Source: Sulfurimonas lithotrophica
GTDB lineage: Bacteria; Campylobacterota; Campylobacteria; Campylobacterales; Sulfurimonadaceae
Direction: 5' to 3'
DNA length: 64,000 bases
Assembly (NCBI RefSeq): GCF_009258225.1
Contig: NZ_CP043617.1
Span: 1,736,001 to 1,800,000, forward strand
Made by a program: the position numbers and the translations under genes. Under the pieces are notes generated by a model. That model saw nothing but the letters and a program-made list of their open reading frames with translations. It was not told where the DNA came from and did not search any database. Positions 46,359 through 55,409 of the stretch are shown one piece after another (the first letter of the stretch is position 1; each line of letters opens with the position of its first letter).

Positions 46359-47651
46359 TTATTTTTCAAGCCTCACTCTGACAGATTGTTCATGTGCCGT
46401 TAAGCCTTCAGTATTTGCTATGAGTGCACACTCCTCTCCAATCTCGTTGATAGCTTTTTTACTAAATGAGATTATCGAAGTTTTTTTCATAAAGTTCTCA
46501 ACTCCAAGAGGTGAATAAAACTTAGCCGTACCGCCTGTCGGTAAAGTATGGTTTGGTCCAGCCATATAATCACCTATGGCTTCCGGAGTATAGTGACCTA
46601 AAAATATAGCACCAGCATGTTTAATAGATGCAAGTAATTCGAACGCATTATTTGTAGCTATTTCCAAGTGCTCAGGTGCTATTTGGTTCATTAAATCAAT
46701 TGCTTCATCCATATCACGAGTAACTATAATAGCACCGCGCATCTCTATAGACTTTCTAGCTATCTCTTGACGAGGTAGTTTTTTTAACCAGTCTTCTATT
46801 TTTATTTTTACGGTATTTGCCAAGTTTTGAGACGGTGTTATCAAAATTGAACTAGCCATCTCATCATGTTCTGCCTGAGAGAGTAAATCAACCGCCAAAT
46901 GGTTAGGGTTTGCACTCTCATCGGCTAATATTCCTATCTCACTCGGTCCTGCTATCATATCTATATTTACATCACCAAAAACCATTTTTTTTGCAGTTGC
47001 AACAAAAATATTTCCCGGACCCGTAATTACATCAACTTTAGGAATGTTTTCAGTCCCATAAGCCATAGCTGCAATTGCAGAAGCTCCACCGACTTTATAA
47101 ACTTCACTAACGCCACAAAGATGACATGCCGCCAAAAGAAGTTCATTTGGTTCATTATCAGGTGTAGGCGTACAAACAACTATATTTTCAACTCCTGCAA
47201 CTTGTGCAGGAATAACGTTCATCAAGAGTGAAGACGGATATGCAGCTTTTCCACCGGGGATATAAAGCCCTGCACTATCAACTGGCGTTACTCTTTGACC
47301 TAATATAGTCCCGTTTGGTTCATCGTCAAACCATGATTTTGGCTTTTGTTTCTCGTGATATGTTTTAATTCTATCATATGACAAATGAAGGGCATCTCTT
47401 AACTCGCCATCTATATTATTATAGGCATGTAGCATAGATTCCGCCGATATTTTTAAGTCTTCATCTTCTTTAGGTTCCCATTTATCGAATTTTGCAATAT
47501 GTTCAAATAAAGCTTTATTTTTATCTTTTTTAATCTCTTTAATAATATTACCGACAATCCCACTTACATTGGCAATATCCATTTTACCGCGACTTAGAAG
47601 TTCTTCAAACTCTAATTCAAAACTATTACTTGTTGAGTTTGTAAAAATCAT
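46359..47651 (-). CDS. hisD: Histidinol dehydrogenase
   Basis: A 430-residue enzyme that oxidises L-histidinol to histidine with NAD+ and Zn. Signatures are VDSAGLYIPGGKAAYPSSLLMN, VDVITGPGNIFVATAKKMVFG, DMIAGPSEIGILAD, LLSQAEHDEMASS and PNHTLPTGGTAKFYSPL. It overlaps the upstream thioredoxin-like gene by 26 bases, so it belongs to the aroK-thioredoxin-hisD run. No other his genes are present. Confidence 0.96.
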   Translation of the reverse strand: MIFTNSTSNSFELEFEELLSRGKMDIANVSGIVGNIIKEIKKDKNKALFEHIAKFDKWEPKEDEDLKISAESMLHAYNNIDGELRDALHLSYDRIKTYHEKQKPKSWFDDEPNGTILGQRVTPVDSAGLYIPGGKAAYPSSLLMNVIPAQVAGVENIVVCTPTPDNEPNELLLAACHLCGVSEVYKVGGASAIAAMAYGTENIPKVDVITGPGNIFVATAKKMVFGDVNIDMIAGPSEIGILADESANPNHLAVDLLSQAEHDEMASSILITPSQNLANTVKIKIEDWLKKLPRQEIARKSIEMRGAIIVTRDMDEAIDLMNQIAPEHLEIATNNAFELLASIKHAGAIFLGHYTPEAIGDYMAGPNHTLPTGGTAKFYSPLGVENFMKKTSIISFSKKAINEIGEECALIANTEGLTAHEQSVRVRLEK

Positions 47652-48072
47652 TATTGTCCTTTTTCTGTCTTGTTTTAAATTCTTTTTTTACGATATCTAA
47701 TGCTTTTAAAAAGTTGTTTGCATCTATAGCACCCATCACAGGTTCAAACATAGGCTCACCAGATGGTAGCAAAAACCAAATAGCCGGAGTACCGGGTCTC
47801 CAAAGTTCACGCGGCATATAGTCTCTCTCGTCTGAATAAGATACAACGGAGATAAAATCTTTATTTAGTTCTTCAACTACTCTGGCATCCCTTAATGTTG
47901 TTTCATCTAGTACTACACAATATTTACATGTATGACGCGAACTTATAAATAAAACGGGCTTATTTTGTTTTTTTGCTTTTTCTAAAGCACTGTGATAATC
48001 ATTCTCCCATTTAACACCTGTTGCAAATAGTGTAACTACACTAAATAACAAGATTACTAAAATATTACGCAT
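47626..48072 (-). CDS. Exported thioredoxin-fold protein (SoxW-like)
   Basis: A 148-residue periplasmic protein with a Sec signal (MRNILVILLFSVVTLFATG). The thioredoxin-like core has the CxxC site SSRHTCKYCVVLDE and a cis-Pro region RPGTPAIWFLLPSGEP. Such proteins reduce or exchange disulfides in the periplasm, for example in cytochrome or Sox maturation. It overlaps aroK by eight bases and hisD by 26. Confidence 0.85.
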   Translation of the reverse strand: MRNILVILLFSVVTLFATGVKWENDYHSALEKAKKQNKPVLFISSRHTCKYCVVLDETTLRDARVVEELNKDFISVVSYSDERDYMPRELWRPGTPAIWFLLPSGEPMFEPVMGAIDANNFLKALDIVKKEFKTRQKKDNNDFYKLNK

Positions 48073-48580
48073 GTTTTTTTACCTTTCTAAGAAGTTCTTT
48101 TGCACAATCATAAGCACTTTTATTCGTTACATCGATAACAATATCAGCCATTTCCAAATACTCAGGACGACGTTCGTCATATAATTCTTCAGCCAATTTC
48201 ATATCATTTAAAAGCGGTCTTTTCTTTATTTTTTTTACGGCATTTGGATGCTCTTTAATCCTTTTGATAATATTTTCAAAAGGACTGTCAAGAAGAACTA
48301 TCAACCCGATATCTTTAATATTTTTTTGCTTATAGAAACCGCCACCTGTCGATATCAATGTATTTTTTACACTTGTTTGCAACCAATGTGCTACTTTTTT
48401 TTCTAAAGCTCTAAAGTGTTTCTCTCCGTCTTCTTGAAAAATTTTTTTTATTTTTTTATTTTCCATAGATTCTATCATATCGTCGGTATCTATAGCTATA
48501 TATTCTGAGTGTTTAATTACTTCACGAGCTACACTGCCTTTTCCGACACCCATAAAACCTATAAGTATAATGTTCTTCAC
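48065..48580 (-). CDS. aroK: Shikimate kinase
   Basis: A 171-residue NMP-kinase-fold enzyme that phosphorylates shikimate in the chorismate pathway. Visible are the substrate-binding DTDDMIE, the FRALEKKV helix with the shikimate-contact Arg, STGGGFYK and the lid RRPEY-like segment (RRPLLND, ERRPEYLEMAD). The P-loop reads GFMGVGKGSVA, with Gly where Walker A normally has Ser or Thr, followed by Ser. It begins two bases after the 12-helix membrane gene stop. Confidence 0.92.
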   Translation of the reverse strand: MKNIILIGFMGVGKGSVAREVIKHSEYIAIDTDDMIESMENKKIKKIFQEDGEKHFRALEKKVAHWLQTSVKNTLISTGGGFYKQKNIKDIGLIVLLDSPFENIIKRIKEHPNAVKKIKKRPLLNDMKLAEELYDERRPEYLEMADIVIDVTNKSAYDCAKELLRKVKKHA

Positions 48581-48582
48581 AA

Positions 48583-49884
48583 CTACTGTTCCTCATGCAT
48601 CATTCCAAAAGCAGACATATCAAAATCAGGTTTTGTTTTCATAATTTTTGAATATATCAACACTGGATTAATGACATTATACTCTAAAAGTATCATACTC
48701 AAAATAAAACTCAAAGAAGATAACTCTAAAAACCGGGGATAAAAGTATGAAAACACAAAACCTATAAGTGCTAAAATATATAATACAAACTGTATGTTAG
48801 CTACTCTTTTGTCTATCATCTCATTCATTGTGGGTATATTCATATAACCTCTTGCATTTAGATGGAACCATACTAAAAAAGGGATTATTTTGTAAAGCAT
48901 CCCTATCATTATAGAGATAACAAAACCGCCACCGATTAGTACGGATACGATAACAATCATTTTATCATCTAAAAATGAATTAAACACCCATGCAAAAATT
49001 CCGAGCGTTAAAAAAATACTTGAACTTCTCCAATATAAAACAGTCACATCTCTAACGGGGCGACGGCGTTTGTTTAACTTAATCCATACAGTTGTTACAA
49101 ATGCCCAAAAAAAAAGCCCTATCCATATTTTTGCAATAAAATCATACTGCGTAAAAAAAATATTTGTAAATGCCCAAAGTATAAGTCCTATAGAAATTAG
49201 CAAAACTACACGTCTTTTACAAAATTGTTTAAATCTCGGTGCTACGTAAAACATTGGAAGTACCTGAAAAGCTACTCCTATTATTAATACACCGGCAAAA
49301 CCGAATATTGTCCAAACGCTATGAATATTGGCAAAAATATAGTGGCTGGATGCTATATTTCCACTGGCATGAGATGCCAAAAGATGTGCCCCTAAAAGAA
49401 CTGATACAAATGCAAAAAACAAACTTACGCCCATTGCCTTAACCGTAGGTGTAAAGTTAACGACTTTTTTAATTGCAAAAAGCATAGGGACTATTAAAAG
49501 TAAAAAACCTAAAGTAAGTGTACCAGAAGCTACAAAATTTAATATATGTTTTTGAAAGTATAATCCAAAAACCATTGATAACAAACCGATAACTAGAAGT
49601 ATATATGAAATTATAGTTAGTGATTCAACTTTATATATTTTTACACCGGCTAAAACAGGTAGCATCTGAGTAAGGGCTCCAAGCATCACAAAACCTAAAA
49701 AACCGACAGTTAAAGCATGTGCTATAGCTATAGTTTCATATGAAAATCTGCTTATTAATGCATCCGTCTCAGTTCCAAATATCAAAAGTCCGGCTAAGAT
49801 AGCAAATAACGGTGCCGTTAAAAAGAATCTTAGCGGAGCCGAAATCGGTGGTGCTTGATCTGTAGATAAACCTGTTAATTCCAT
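48583..49884 (-). CDS. Twelve-helix COX1/NnrS-like membrane protein
   Basis: A 433-residue membrane protein with about 12 helices. His residues sit in helices as in haem-copper oxidase subunit I, for example AIAHALTVGFLGFVMLGALTQMLPVL and ANIHSVWTIFGFAGVLIIGVAFQVLPMFYV, and later MLYKIIPFLVWFHLN. The full His ligand set of a haem-copper oxidase was not traced, so an oxidase or NO-reductase role is unproven. It lies three bases after the hemerythrin gene downstream of nosZ, which suggests a link to N-oxide metabolism. Confidence 0.6.
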   Translation of the reverse strand: MELTGLSTDQAPPISAPLRFFLTAPLFAILAGLLIFGTETDALISRFSYETIAIAHALTVGFLGFVMLGALTQMLPVLAGVKIYKVESLTIISYILLVIGLLSMVFGLYFQKHILNFVASGTLTLGFLLLIVPMLFAIKKVVNFTPTVKAMGVSLFFAFVSVLLGAHLLASHASGNIASSHYIFANIHSVWTIFGFAGVLIIGVAFQVLPMFYVAPRFKQFCKRRVVLLISIGLILWAFTNIFFTQYDFIAKIWIGLFFWAFVTTVWIKLNKRRRPVRDVTVLYWRSSSIFLTLGIFAWVFNSFLDDKMIVIVSVLIGGGFVISIMIGMLYKIIPFLVWFHLNARGYMNIPTMNEMIDKRVANIQFVLYILALIGFVFSYFYPRFLELSSLSFILSMILLEYNVINPVLIYSKIMKTKPDFDMSAFGMMHEEQ

Positions 49885-49887
49885 ATC

Positions 49888-50328
49888 TTACTCTGGTACT
49901 ATTGAATCCATCATATCAACTATTCTATCGGCATCTGCACTTAAATGCTGTTGCGCCATAGTATATAACATTTGTTCCTCTTTCATATTATGTTGTTGCA
50001 GAAGTATCATCAGCGTTTCAGTCAAACCGAAAAACTTATCCTTATCATCCGCTTCTATGGCATCTATCATTTGTTGCATTAGTGAGCGCATCTGAGTATG
50101 TTCTTGTCTCATCATCGCAGTAGGACCTTGAGTCATACCTGTCTTTTGCTCAAACTCTGCAAACATAACACGTTCTTCCATTTGGAAATGTCTCTCTGTT
50201 GCATCTATAAATTCTTGTGTAATATCTTTAGCAGCAGATAAGGATTCGTTTGCTTTTTCTTCCATAGAAGCAAATATATCATCGCATCTACGGTGATCGT
50301 TTGTTAAATATTCTTTTATTGAAGCCAT
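49888..50328 (-). CDS. Hemerythrin-like domain protein
   Basis: A 146-residue four-helix protein from the ATG at 50328 (AAGG upstream). A longer frame to 50379 lacks a site. The diiron-type His/Glu pattern is visible: LTNDHRRCDDIF, RHFQMEERVMFAEF, MRQEHTQMRSLM and LLQQHNMKEEQMLY. The family binds O2 or NO, or helps repair Fe-S centres. A TTGA-N6-TCAA-like dyad lies about 60 bases upstream. Position next to nosZ suggests a role in nitrosative stress. Confidence 0.85.
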   Translation of the reverse strand: MASIKEYLTNDHRRCDDIFASMEEKANESLSAAKDITQEFIDATERHFQMEERVMFAEFEQKTGMTQGPTAMMRQEHTQMRSLMQQMIDAIEADDKDKFFGLTETLMILLQQHNMKEEQMLYTMAQQHLSADADRIVDMMDSIVPE

Positions 50329-50387
50329 TTTAAACCTTATGTTCTTTATATTTTTGCAATTATATACAAATAAAAACAAATATATAA

Positions 50388-50401
50388 CTGACCTATATCA
50401 A
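50388..50401. promoter_or_regulatory. CRP/FNR-like dyad upstream of the hemerythrin gene
   Basis: CTGA-CCTATA-TCAA differs from the TTGA-N6-TCAA consensus of CRP/FNR-superfamily regulators (for example NssR in Campylobacter) at one base. It is 60 bases before the hemerythrin start. Confidence 0.4.
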
Positions 50402-50446
50402 TAAAGATTGTTGGAAATAAAAATTTTGTGATTAAAAAGTGTGGTA

Positions 50447-50471
50447 TAACAAAGGAATAAATCCTTTGTTA
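50447..50471. terminator. Strong hairpin after nosZ
   Basis: TAACAAAGGA (50447) pairs perfectly with TCCTTTGTTA (50462) over ten bases around an ATAAA loop, 27 bases past the nosZ stop. It separates nosZ from the hemerythrin gene, so the two probably have separate promoters. Confidence 0.6.
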
Positions 50472-50497
50472 TTTTAGTAGTACAAAAAAGATACCTA

Positions 50498-53113
50498 TTA
50501 GAATAGGTTAGCGTTTTCGTCAACCCATTTTAAGTATTCTATAATATCTTGAGTCTCTTTTTTACTCATATGCTGATTAGGCATTTTTAAGTTAAAGTAA
50601 TCAATCATAGATTTAACATATGGATCATCGTACATTTTTTCTGGATCAAGGATAAAGTCGCTTACCCATTTCTCAGCATTCTTACCGTGACGCTCAAGAA
50701 CACCAGTTAAATCCGGACCAGAACTAACTTTACCGATAACGTGACATCCACCACATCCACCTTCACCAAATGCTCTTTCACCTGCAGCTGCAGAAGCAGA
50801 TTGTTTAGTAGCTACTTTTCTTACAAGTAAGTCTTTTGCTCTAATACCAACATCGGCAGTTTTAACCATTAGCTGCCAAATCATGTTTTCAAATAAAACA
50901 GCTTTTTCGTAGTCGCCTTTTTTAGCAGCTTCGTCAGCTTTTTTCTTTTGAGCAGGAATTTGTCCATATTGGTCAAAAGCATCAGTTACAAGATCAGCTA
51001 CAACTTTATGTTTATCGTAACCGTTTTCTTTTAAGAATTTTACAACACTTTGAATAACTGCATCTGTAGCATCATTAACTGCAATTGTTTTGTCATACTC
51101 AGCTTTTAGCTCAGCTTTAGACATTGTTTTCATTTTAAGTTTTTGAGCCGACACATATTTTTTGTTAGGGTCTTTAACCATTAAATAACCCATCATCTCT
51201 AAGTGAAGTGCAGAACAAAACTCTGTACAATAATAAGGGAATACACCTTCAATATCAGCGATAAATCTCATTTCAGTAGTTTCACCCGGTTCTAATGAAG
51301 CATGTGCATCAAAATAATCAACCGTAAAACCGTGAGTCTCATCTTGTGCTCTCTCAAGGTTAGTCATATACCAGATAACTTCATCACCTTTATTTACAGT
51401 AACTCTCTCAGGGTTAATGTGAGAACGAACCAATGTAGCATAAATTTCTACTTTGTTAGTACCGTCAGCTTTTTTAGTTCTAACAATTTTTTCTTGACCT
51501 GCTAAAGTTTTACCTTTATGCATTTTACCTGTTTTAGCATTTGTACCCATTTTATATCTTACGTGTGGGTGCAGTTTCTCAGCTCTAATCGCAACAGCTT
51601 GGTGAGGCTCACCTAAAGGTAAAGGCATATCAACTAATAAGTCCATAGTTTTACCGCTTACATCGATTAACTGGTGATTTTGAGGGTGAAGCGGACCAAC
51701 ATTGTCAAATCTATCAATAGCTAACTTATTAAGTGCAATAATATATTTACCTTGAGGATCTGCTGATTTACCTTCCATACCACATAAGTGACCGATGTTA
51801 TAGTGAACATTCTCTTTATCAAGTACTTTAAGTGTTTTATAGTTCCATTTTACAACTTGTGAATCAACATAAAGTGAAGTATAAATTTCTCCATCTATAT
51901 TTGAATACTGGTTATGCAATGGCCCAAGACCTAGTTCAACTTGACCGTGTAATGATTTTTTCATATCTAAAATAGGAATACCGTAAGGATCTTTTCCTGC
52001 GTATTCTTTATTTTTGATAAGTTTTTTAATCTTACTCCATTTATAAACAGATGCGTGAGTATCTAGTTTACCACAAACAGTAATATACTCTCCGCTTGGA
52101 GATACGTCAACACCGTGAGGTGATTTTGGTTCCGGAATTAAGAAAAGTGCGTCATGTTTTACAGCTACATCCATAGGGATAACTCTATGTCCGTTTACAA
52201 CTTTTACATTTTTCTTATCTTTAGCAACTTCTGCTAATTTTTTCCAGTTATATACGTGTAAAAAGTCAGTATCGTTTCTTGACATACCAGCTTCATTTGG
52301 CGGCATACCAACTTCTATACCACCTGTATACATTTCAGAGTTAAACGAGTTTGTAAAACCCCATCCGTCACTAACGCCTTTACCTGAATCAGATAAATCT
52401 TGCATATATGGAGGCATCTCTATAGTAAAAGACTTATCTTCTTTTATGCGTCCTTCTTTATGGTTGAATTTCCACATAGTCACACCACCACGGTATGTTT
52501 CTTTGTACTCTTCAATCGGGTGGTAGTTATTATCAAACGGAGCTGCATATTGTGCCGCTTCAATAATATAATCTGAATCTTGAGTGAAGAATGCTCCACC
52601 GTGTGCAGATTTAAAAACAGGATTTACAACAATTTGTTTTGTTTCAAAGTCATGTAAATCAATGATTGCGATACGTGGATTAGCTTTATCATTAATAGCT
52701 AACCATTTACCGTCATACTTACCGTCTTTTTCAGAAATAGCCGGGTGGTGAGTATCACCCCAGTTAATTTCTCTACCTCTGATGTTACCTTGTCTTAAAA
52801 TTTTAAGAGAGTCAACATCGTAACCGTATCCTTGCCAAGGCTCCGGTGTAAATACCGCTATATATTTTAATATACGCATAGTCGGAACACCGTAAACAAT
52901 CACCTGACCTGATTGTCCACCGGAACTAAATACAATAAACTCATTTCTTCCACCAGTAGGTGTATAAGTTTTTGCAGCACGTATAACATCATTTTCAGTT
53001 AAACCACGCGCTTTCATCACTTTTTGTAGTTCACCACCTGCAGCAGACGCAACTGTCGCAGCTAAAGTAGTCCCTAAAATAAGCGAAGAAAGCTTACCAA
53101 AATGCTTAGTCAT
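50498..53113 (-). CDS. nosZ: Nitrous-oxide reductase, clade II, with cytochrome c domain
   Basis: An 871-residue periplasmic copper enzyme that reduces N2O to N2. The N-terminal signal (KLSSLILGTTLAATVASA) lacks a twin Arg, so export is by Sec, as in clade II. CuZ-type segments include GDTHHPAIS, PKSPHGVDVSPSGEY and LGPLHNQYSNIDGE. The CuA site is YYCTEFCSALHLEMMGYL. A C-terminal monohaem domain has CGGCH at 787-791 with KMPNQHM as the likely Met ligand region. No nosDFYLGH genes are in the window. Confidence 0.96.
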   Translation of the reverse strand: MTKHFGKLSSLILGTTLAATVASAAGGELQKVMKARGLTENDVIRAAKTYTPTGGRNEFIVFSSGGQSGQVIVYGVPTMRILKYIAVFTPEPWQGYGYDVDSLKILRQGNIRGREINWGDTHHPAISEKDGKYDGKWLAINDKANPRIAIIDLHDFETKQIVVNPVFKSAHGGAFFTQDSDYIIEAAQYAAPFDNNYHPIEEYKETYRGGVTMWKFNHKEGRIKEDKSFTIEMPPYMQDLSDSGKGVSDGWGFTNSFNSEMYTGGIEVGMPPNEAGMSRNDTDFLHVYNWKKLAEVAKDKKNVKVVNGHRVIPMDVAVKHDALFLIPEPKSPHGVDVSPSGEYITVCGKLDTHASVYKWSKIKKLIKNKEYAGKDPYGIPILDMKKSLHGQVELGLGPLHNQYSNIDGEIYTSLYVDSQVVKWNYKTLKVLDKENVHYNIGHLCGMEGKSADPQGKYIIALNKLAIDRFDNVGPLHPQNHQLIDVSGKTMDLLVDMPLPLGEPHQAVAIRAEKLHPHVRYKMGTNAKTGKMHKGKTLAGQEKIVRTKKADGTNKVEIYATLVRSHINPERVTVNKGDEVIWYMTNLERAQDETHGFTVDYFDAHASLEPGETTEMRFIADIEGVFPYYCTEFCSALHLEMMGYLMVKDPNKKYVSAQKLKMKTMSKAELKAEYDKTIAVNDATDAVIQSVVKFLKENGYDKHKVVADLVTDAFDQYGQIPAQKKKADEAAKKGDYEKAVLFENMIWQLMVKTADVGIRAKDLLVRKVATKQSASAAAGERAFGEGGCGGCHVIGKVSSGPDLTGVLERHGKNAEKWVSDFILDPEKMYDDPYVKSMIDYFNLKMPNQHMSKKETQDIIEYLKWVDENANLF

Positions 53114-53191
53114 CTTATTCTCCTTATTTCACACAAAGTTTAAAGTACTCTGAATGATATGAAATAGTATTACAAATTAAACTCTCATAGT

Positions 53192-53205
53192 TTGACTAAG
53201 GTCAA
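53192..53205. promoter_or_regulatory. CRP/FNR-like dyad upstream of nosZ
   Basis: A perfect TTGA-CTAAGG-TCAA dyad lies 79 bases before the nosZ ATG, in the spacer shared with nrdD. It fits the half-sites of FNR/NssR-type anaerobic or nitrosative regulators and may control nosZ, nrdD or both. Confidence 0.5.
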
Positions 53206-53306
53206 ATTAGATTATATTTTTTTCACGTGACAGATGCGTGACATTTTTTGTTATGGATTTCTTATTGCATTAGTTATAAACTTTTGAAAAATATTTAGGA
53301 AATGCT

Positions 53307-55409
53307 ATGGTTGAAGTTATACTGAAAAGGGACGGGTCCAAAGAAGAGTTTGCAGCTTATAAAATAGAAGATGCAATTAAAAAAGCATTTAAAAGTGAAC
53401 ATGTTACATATGATAGTGTAGTTTTCTTTAATGTATTAGATATTTTAAAAGCAAAAAGAAGTGTTGCCGTTGAAGATGTACAAGATTTAATTGAAAAAGA
53501 ACTATACAAAGCAAGATATTTTGATGTTATGCGTTCTTTTATGATCTATCGTCATACACATAAGATGCAGCGTGACTCTTTACTAGATGAAGATACTACA
53601 TATATAAGTTCAACTCAAACTATAGAAGAATACATTAACGGTAGTGACTGGAGAATAAAAGCAAATTCCAATACAGGCTATTCAAATGCAGGACTTATAA
53701 ACAATACGGCAGGAAAAGTCATAGCAAACTACTGGCTTGACAAAATCTACTCAAAAGAGGAAGGTTATGCTCATAGAAACGGGGATTATCATATCCATGA
53801 CTTAGATTGTTTGACTGGGTATTGTGCAGGTTGGAGTTTAAGAGTTCTTTTGGATGAAGGTTTTAACGGTGTACGCGGTCGTGTTGAGAGTGATGCTCCA
53901 AGACACTTTCGTGAAGCTCTTGGACAGATGGCGAACTTCCTTGGAATTTTACAAAGTGAATGGGCGGGGGCTCAGGCATTTTCGTCTTTTGATACATATT
54001 TAGCTCCTTATGTTTTTAAAGACAAGTTAGAGTATAAAGATGTTAAAAAAGCTATCAGAAGTTTTATTTACAACCTAAACGTACCGGCGCGCTGGGGGCA
54101 GAGTCCATTTACAAACGTAACTATAGACTGGACTGTACCTGAAGATTTAAAAACTCAGATACCTACATCTAAACAAAACCACCTTTTTAAAGGTTTACTC
54201 GATTCTGAACTTGAAGAAAAAGCAAAAGAACGTGGATGCGATAGTTTACAGTCTATGACTTATAAAAATTTTCAAAATGAGATGAACCTTATAAATAAAG
54301 CCTACTATGAAGTGATGACTGAAGGTGATAAAACGGGTCAACCATTTACTTTCCCTATTCCAACCGTAAATATCACGGAAGATTTTGACTGGTATGGAGA
54401 AAATACGGATATCCTTTTTGAAAATACTGCAAAAATTGGTTCTTCATATTTTCAAAACTTTATAGGAAGTCAATACAAAAGAGATGCTGATGGTAATCTG
54501 GTTGAAAATGAAGAAGCATATAAACCGGGACATGTAAGAAGTATGTGTTGTAGATTACAGCTTGATCTTAGAGAGTTACTAAAACGCGGAGGCGGTCTTT
54601 TTGGAAGTGCAGAAATGACCGGTAGTATCGGTGTTGTAACTATAAATATGGCAAGACTAGGTTTCTTGTACAAACATGATGAAGAATCACTAATAAAAAG
54701 ATTAGATGAGTTAATGGTTTTTGCAAAATCTACTTTAGAGAAAAAAAGAGTATTTATCCAAGATATGTATGATAGAGGGCTTTTCCCTTATACGGCAAGA
54801 TACTTACACAATTTTAACAATCACTTCTCAACAATCGGAGTAAACGGTATCAATGAGATGATCCGTAACTTCACAGACGATGCATTTGATATCAGTGAAG
54901 ATAGAGGGATAGAGTTTGCGACTAAAATCTTAAACCATATGAGAGATAAAATGGTAGAGTTTCAAGAAGAAACAGGAAATCTTTATAATCTTGAAGCTAC
55001 ACCTGCCGAGGGTACTACATATAGATTTGCCAAAGAGGATAAGAAAAGATACCACGATAATATTATACAGGCAGGTATGGATTCAAATATATACTATACA
55101 AATTCATCTCAAATCCCGGTTACTCTTACCGATGATCCGTATGAGGCACTTGATTTGCAAGATGAACTACAAAATAAATACACAGGAGGTACAGTACTGC
55201 ATCTATACATGCAAGAGAGAATCAGTTCAGCAGAAGCTTGTAGAAAATTAGTAAAAAATGTAATCTCAAATTACACTCTACCGTACATAACAGTTACACC
55301 GCTATTTAGCGTATGTCCAAAACACGGCTATATAGCAGGTGAACATGAGTTCTGTCCGAAGTGTGATGAGGAGATTGTACTAGAATATGAAAACAAAGAA
55401 GTTTCATAA
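53307..55409 (+). CDS. nrdD: Anaerobic ribonucleoside-triphosphate reductase, catalytic chain without glycyl-radical loop
   Basis: A 700-residue class III reductase main chain. An N-terminal ATP-cone (VILKRDGSKEEFAAYKIEDAI) precedes the ten-stranded barrel. It has the finger-loop Cys region RSMCCRLQL, the GGGLFGSAEMTGSIGVVTINM strand and YYTNSSQIPV. The chain stops just after the C-terminal zinc motif (CPKHGYIAGEHEFCPKC) and so lacks the RVxGY glycyl-radical segment, which is encoded by the next small gene. A normal NrdD carries both on one chain. Confidence 0.93.
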   Translation: MVEVILKRDGSKEEFAAYKIEDAIKKAFKSEHVTYDSVVFFNVLDILKAKRSVAVEDVQDLIEKELYKARYFDVMRSFMIYRHTHKMQRDSLLDEDTTYISSTQTIEEYINGSDWRIKANSNTGYSNAGLINNTAGKVIANYWLDKIYSKEEGYAHRNGDYHIHDLDCLTGYCAGWSLRVLLDEGFNGVRGRVESDAPRHFREALGQMANFLGILQSEWAGAQAFSSFDTYLAPYVFKDKLEYKDVKKAIRSFIYNLNVPARWGQSPFTNVTIDWTVPEDLKTQIPTSKQNHLFKGLLDSELEEKAKERGCDSLQSMTYKNFQNEMNLINKAYYEVMTEGDKTGQPFTFPIPTVNITEDFDWYGENTDILFENTAKIGSSYFQNFIGSQYKRDADGNLVENEEAYKPGHVRSMCCRLQLDLRELLKRGGGLFGSAEMTGSIGVVTINMARLGFLYKHDEESLIKRLDELMVFAKSTLEKKRVFIQDMYDRGLFPYTARYLHNFNNHFSTIGVNGINEMIRNFTDDAFDISEDRGIEFATKILNHMRDKMVEFQEETGNLYNLEATPAEGTTYRFAKEDKKRYHDNIIQAGMDSNIYYTNSSQIPVTLTDDPYEALDLQDELQNKYTGGTVLHLYMQERISSAEACRKLVKNVISNYTLPYITVTPLFSVCPKHGYIAGEHEFCPKCDEEIVLEYENKEVS

